Assembly: GCA_937920335.1 (NCBI GenBank)
Contig: CALGUT010000576.1
Location: 1-7,120, forward strand
Length of the DNA stretch: 7,120 bases
Direction: 5' to 3'
Source: an uncultured Opitutales bacterium
GTDB lineage: Bacteria; Verrucomicrobiota; Verrucomicrobiia; Opitutales; UBA2995
Numbering within the stretch: the first letter of the stretch is position 1; every line of letters begins with the position of its first letter. A program made the translations under genes and the position numbers. The notes below the pieces were generated by a model that saw only the letters and a list, made by a program, of their open reading frames with translations, was not told where the DNA came from and did no database searches. Positions 7,014 through 7,120 of the stretch are shown one piece after another.

Positions 7014-7120
7014 TTATATCCAGACGCATATATCTACCTAATTTGTTGTATATGAGGTATTAATGATCGCAGATTCAACTAACAAGTGCAAGAGGCTAGA
7101 GGCCCATTATTATCGTTAGT
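7014..7120. other. AT-rich non-coding DNA beyond the tRNA fragment
   Basis: No open frame of useful length exists on either strand to the window edge. Composition changes at the tRNA edge: by hand count 7014-7080 is about 31% G+C, lower than the neighbouring genes. Short AT-rich motifs such as TATATC and CATATATC recur at 7015-7034. This is compatible with the end of an integrated element, but no integrase or excisionase gene is visible in the bases given. Confidence 0.4.

Noticed and set aside
7014..7060. Possible 5' half of the tRNA-Thr placed further away, suggested by TCTACCTA at 7032-7039
   Set aside because: This 8-mer resembles part of a D-loop complement, but the spacing to the anticodon arm is wrong and no D-stem or matching acceptor strand surrounds it.

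Overview
The window most likely comes from a bacterium of the Planctomycetota-Verrucomicrobiota (PVC) group. The basis is a tightly linked pair of genes, a PSCyt1/DUF1549/DUF1553 protein followed by a Tat-exported DUF1501 protein. This pair is abundant in those phyla and uncommon elsewhere. Base composition is moderate in the genes, and clear Shine-Dalgarno sequences are missing at two of the three visible starts. No species-level assignment is possible.

Layout. Positions 1-231 hold the 3' end of an SGNH/GDSL-type hydrolase. A 70-base gap with a 10-bp direct repeat follows. At 302-3292 lies a 996-residue exported cytochrome-type protein (PSCyt1, DUF1549, a beta-rich middle region, DUF1553). 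Two bases later, at 3295-4707, comes its usual partner, a 470-residue DUF1501 protein of the alkaline phosphatase/sulfatase fold with a twin-arginine signal. A 301-base spacer (4708-5008) with weak hairpins and no convincing promoter separates this operon from a different kind of gene. At 5009-6826 a 605-residue cytosolic protein appears to combine an FHA-like N-terminus, a GYF_2-like domain, a zinc ribbon and a P-loop GTPase. The right end (6827-7120) has no protein gene. It holds small hairpins, a strong intrinsic terminator pointing left, the 3' half only of a tRNA-Thr(TGT) gene on the minus strand, and then about 100 bases of AT-rich DNA.

How the parts relate. The exported pair, with the esterase-like fragment upstream, fits the secreted or periplasmic catabolic modules of PVC bacteria, though the biochemical roles of DUF1549, DUF1553 and DUF1501 are not established. 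The GTPase protein looks unrelated: signalling-type recognition domains are fused to a TRAFAC-like switch, an organisation reminiscent of the GTPases predicted to act in bacterial conflict or regulatory systems. The truncated tRNA-Thr stops cleanly at the 5' edge of the anticodon stem and keeps its downstream terminator. This is the signature of a displaced attachment site left by a tRNA-targeting integrase. If so, an integrated element should begin just to the right of about position 7013, and the DUF/GTPase genes lie on the chromosomal side of the junction.
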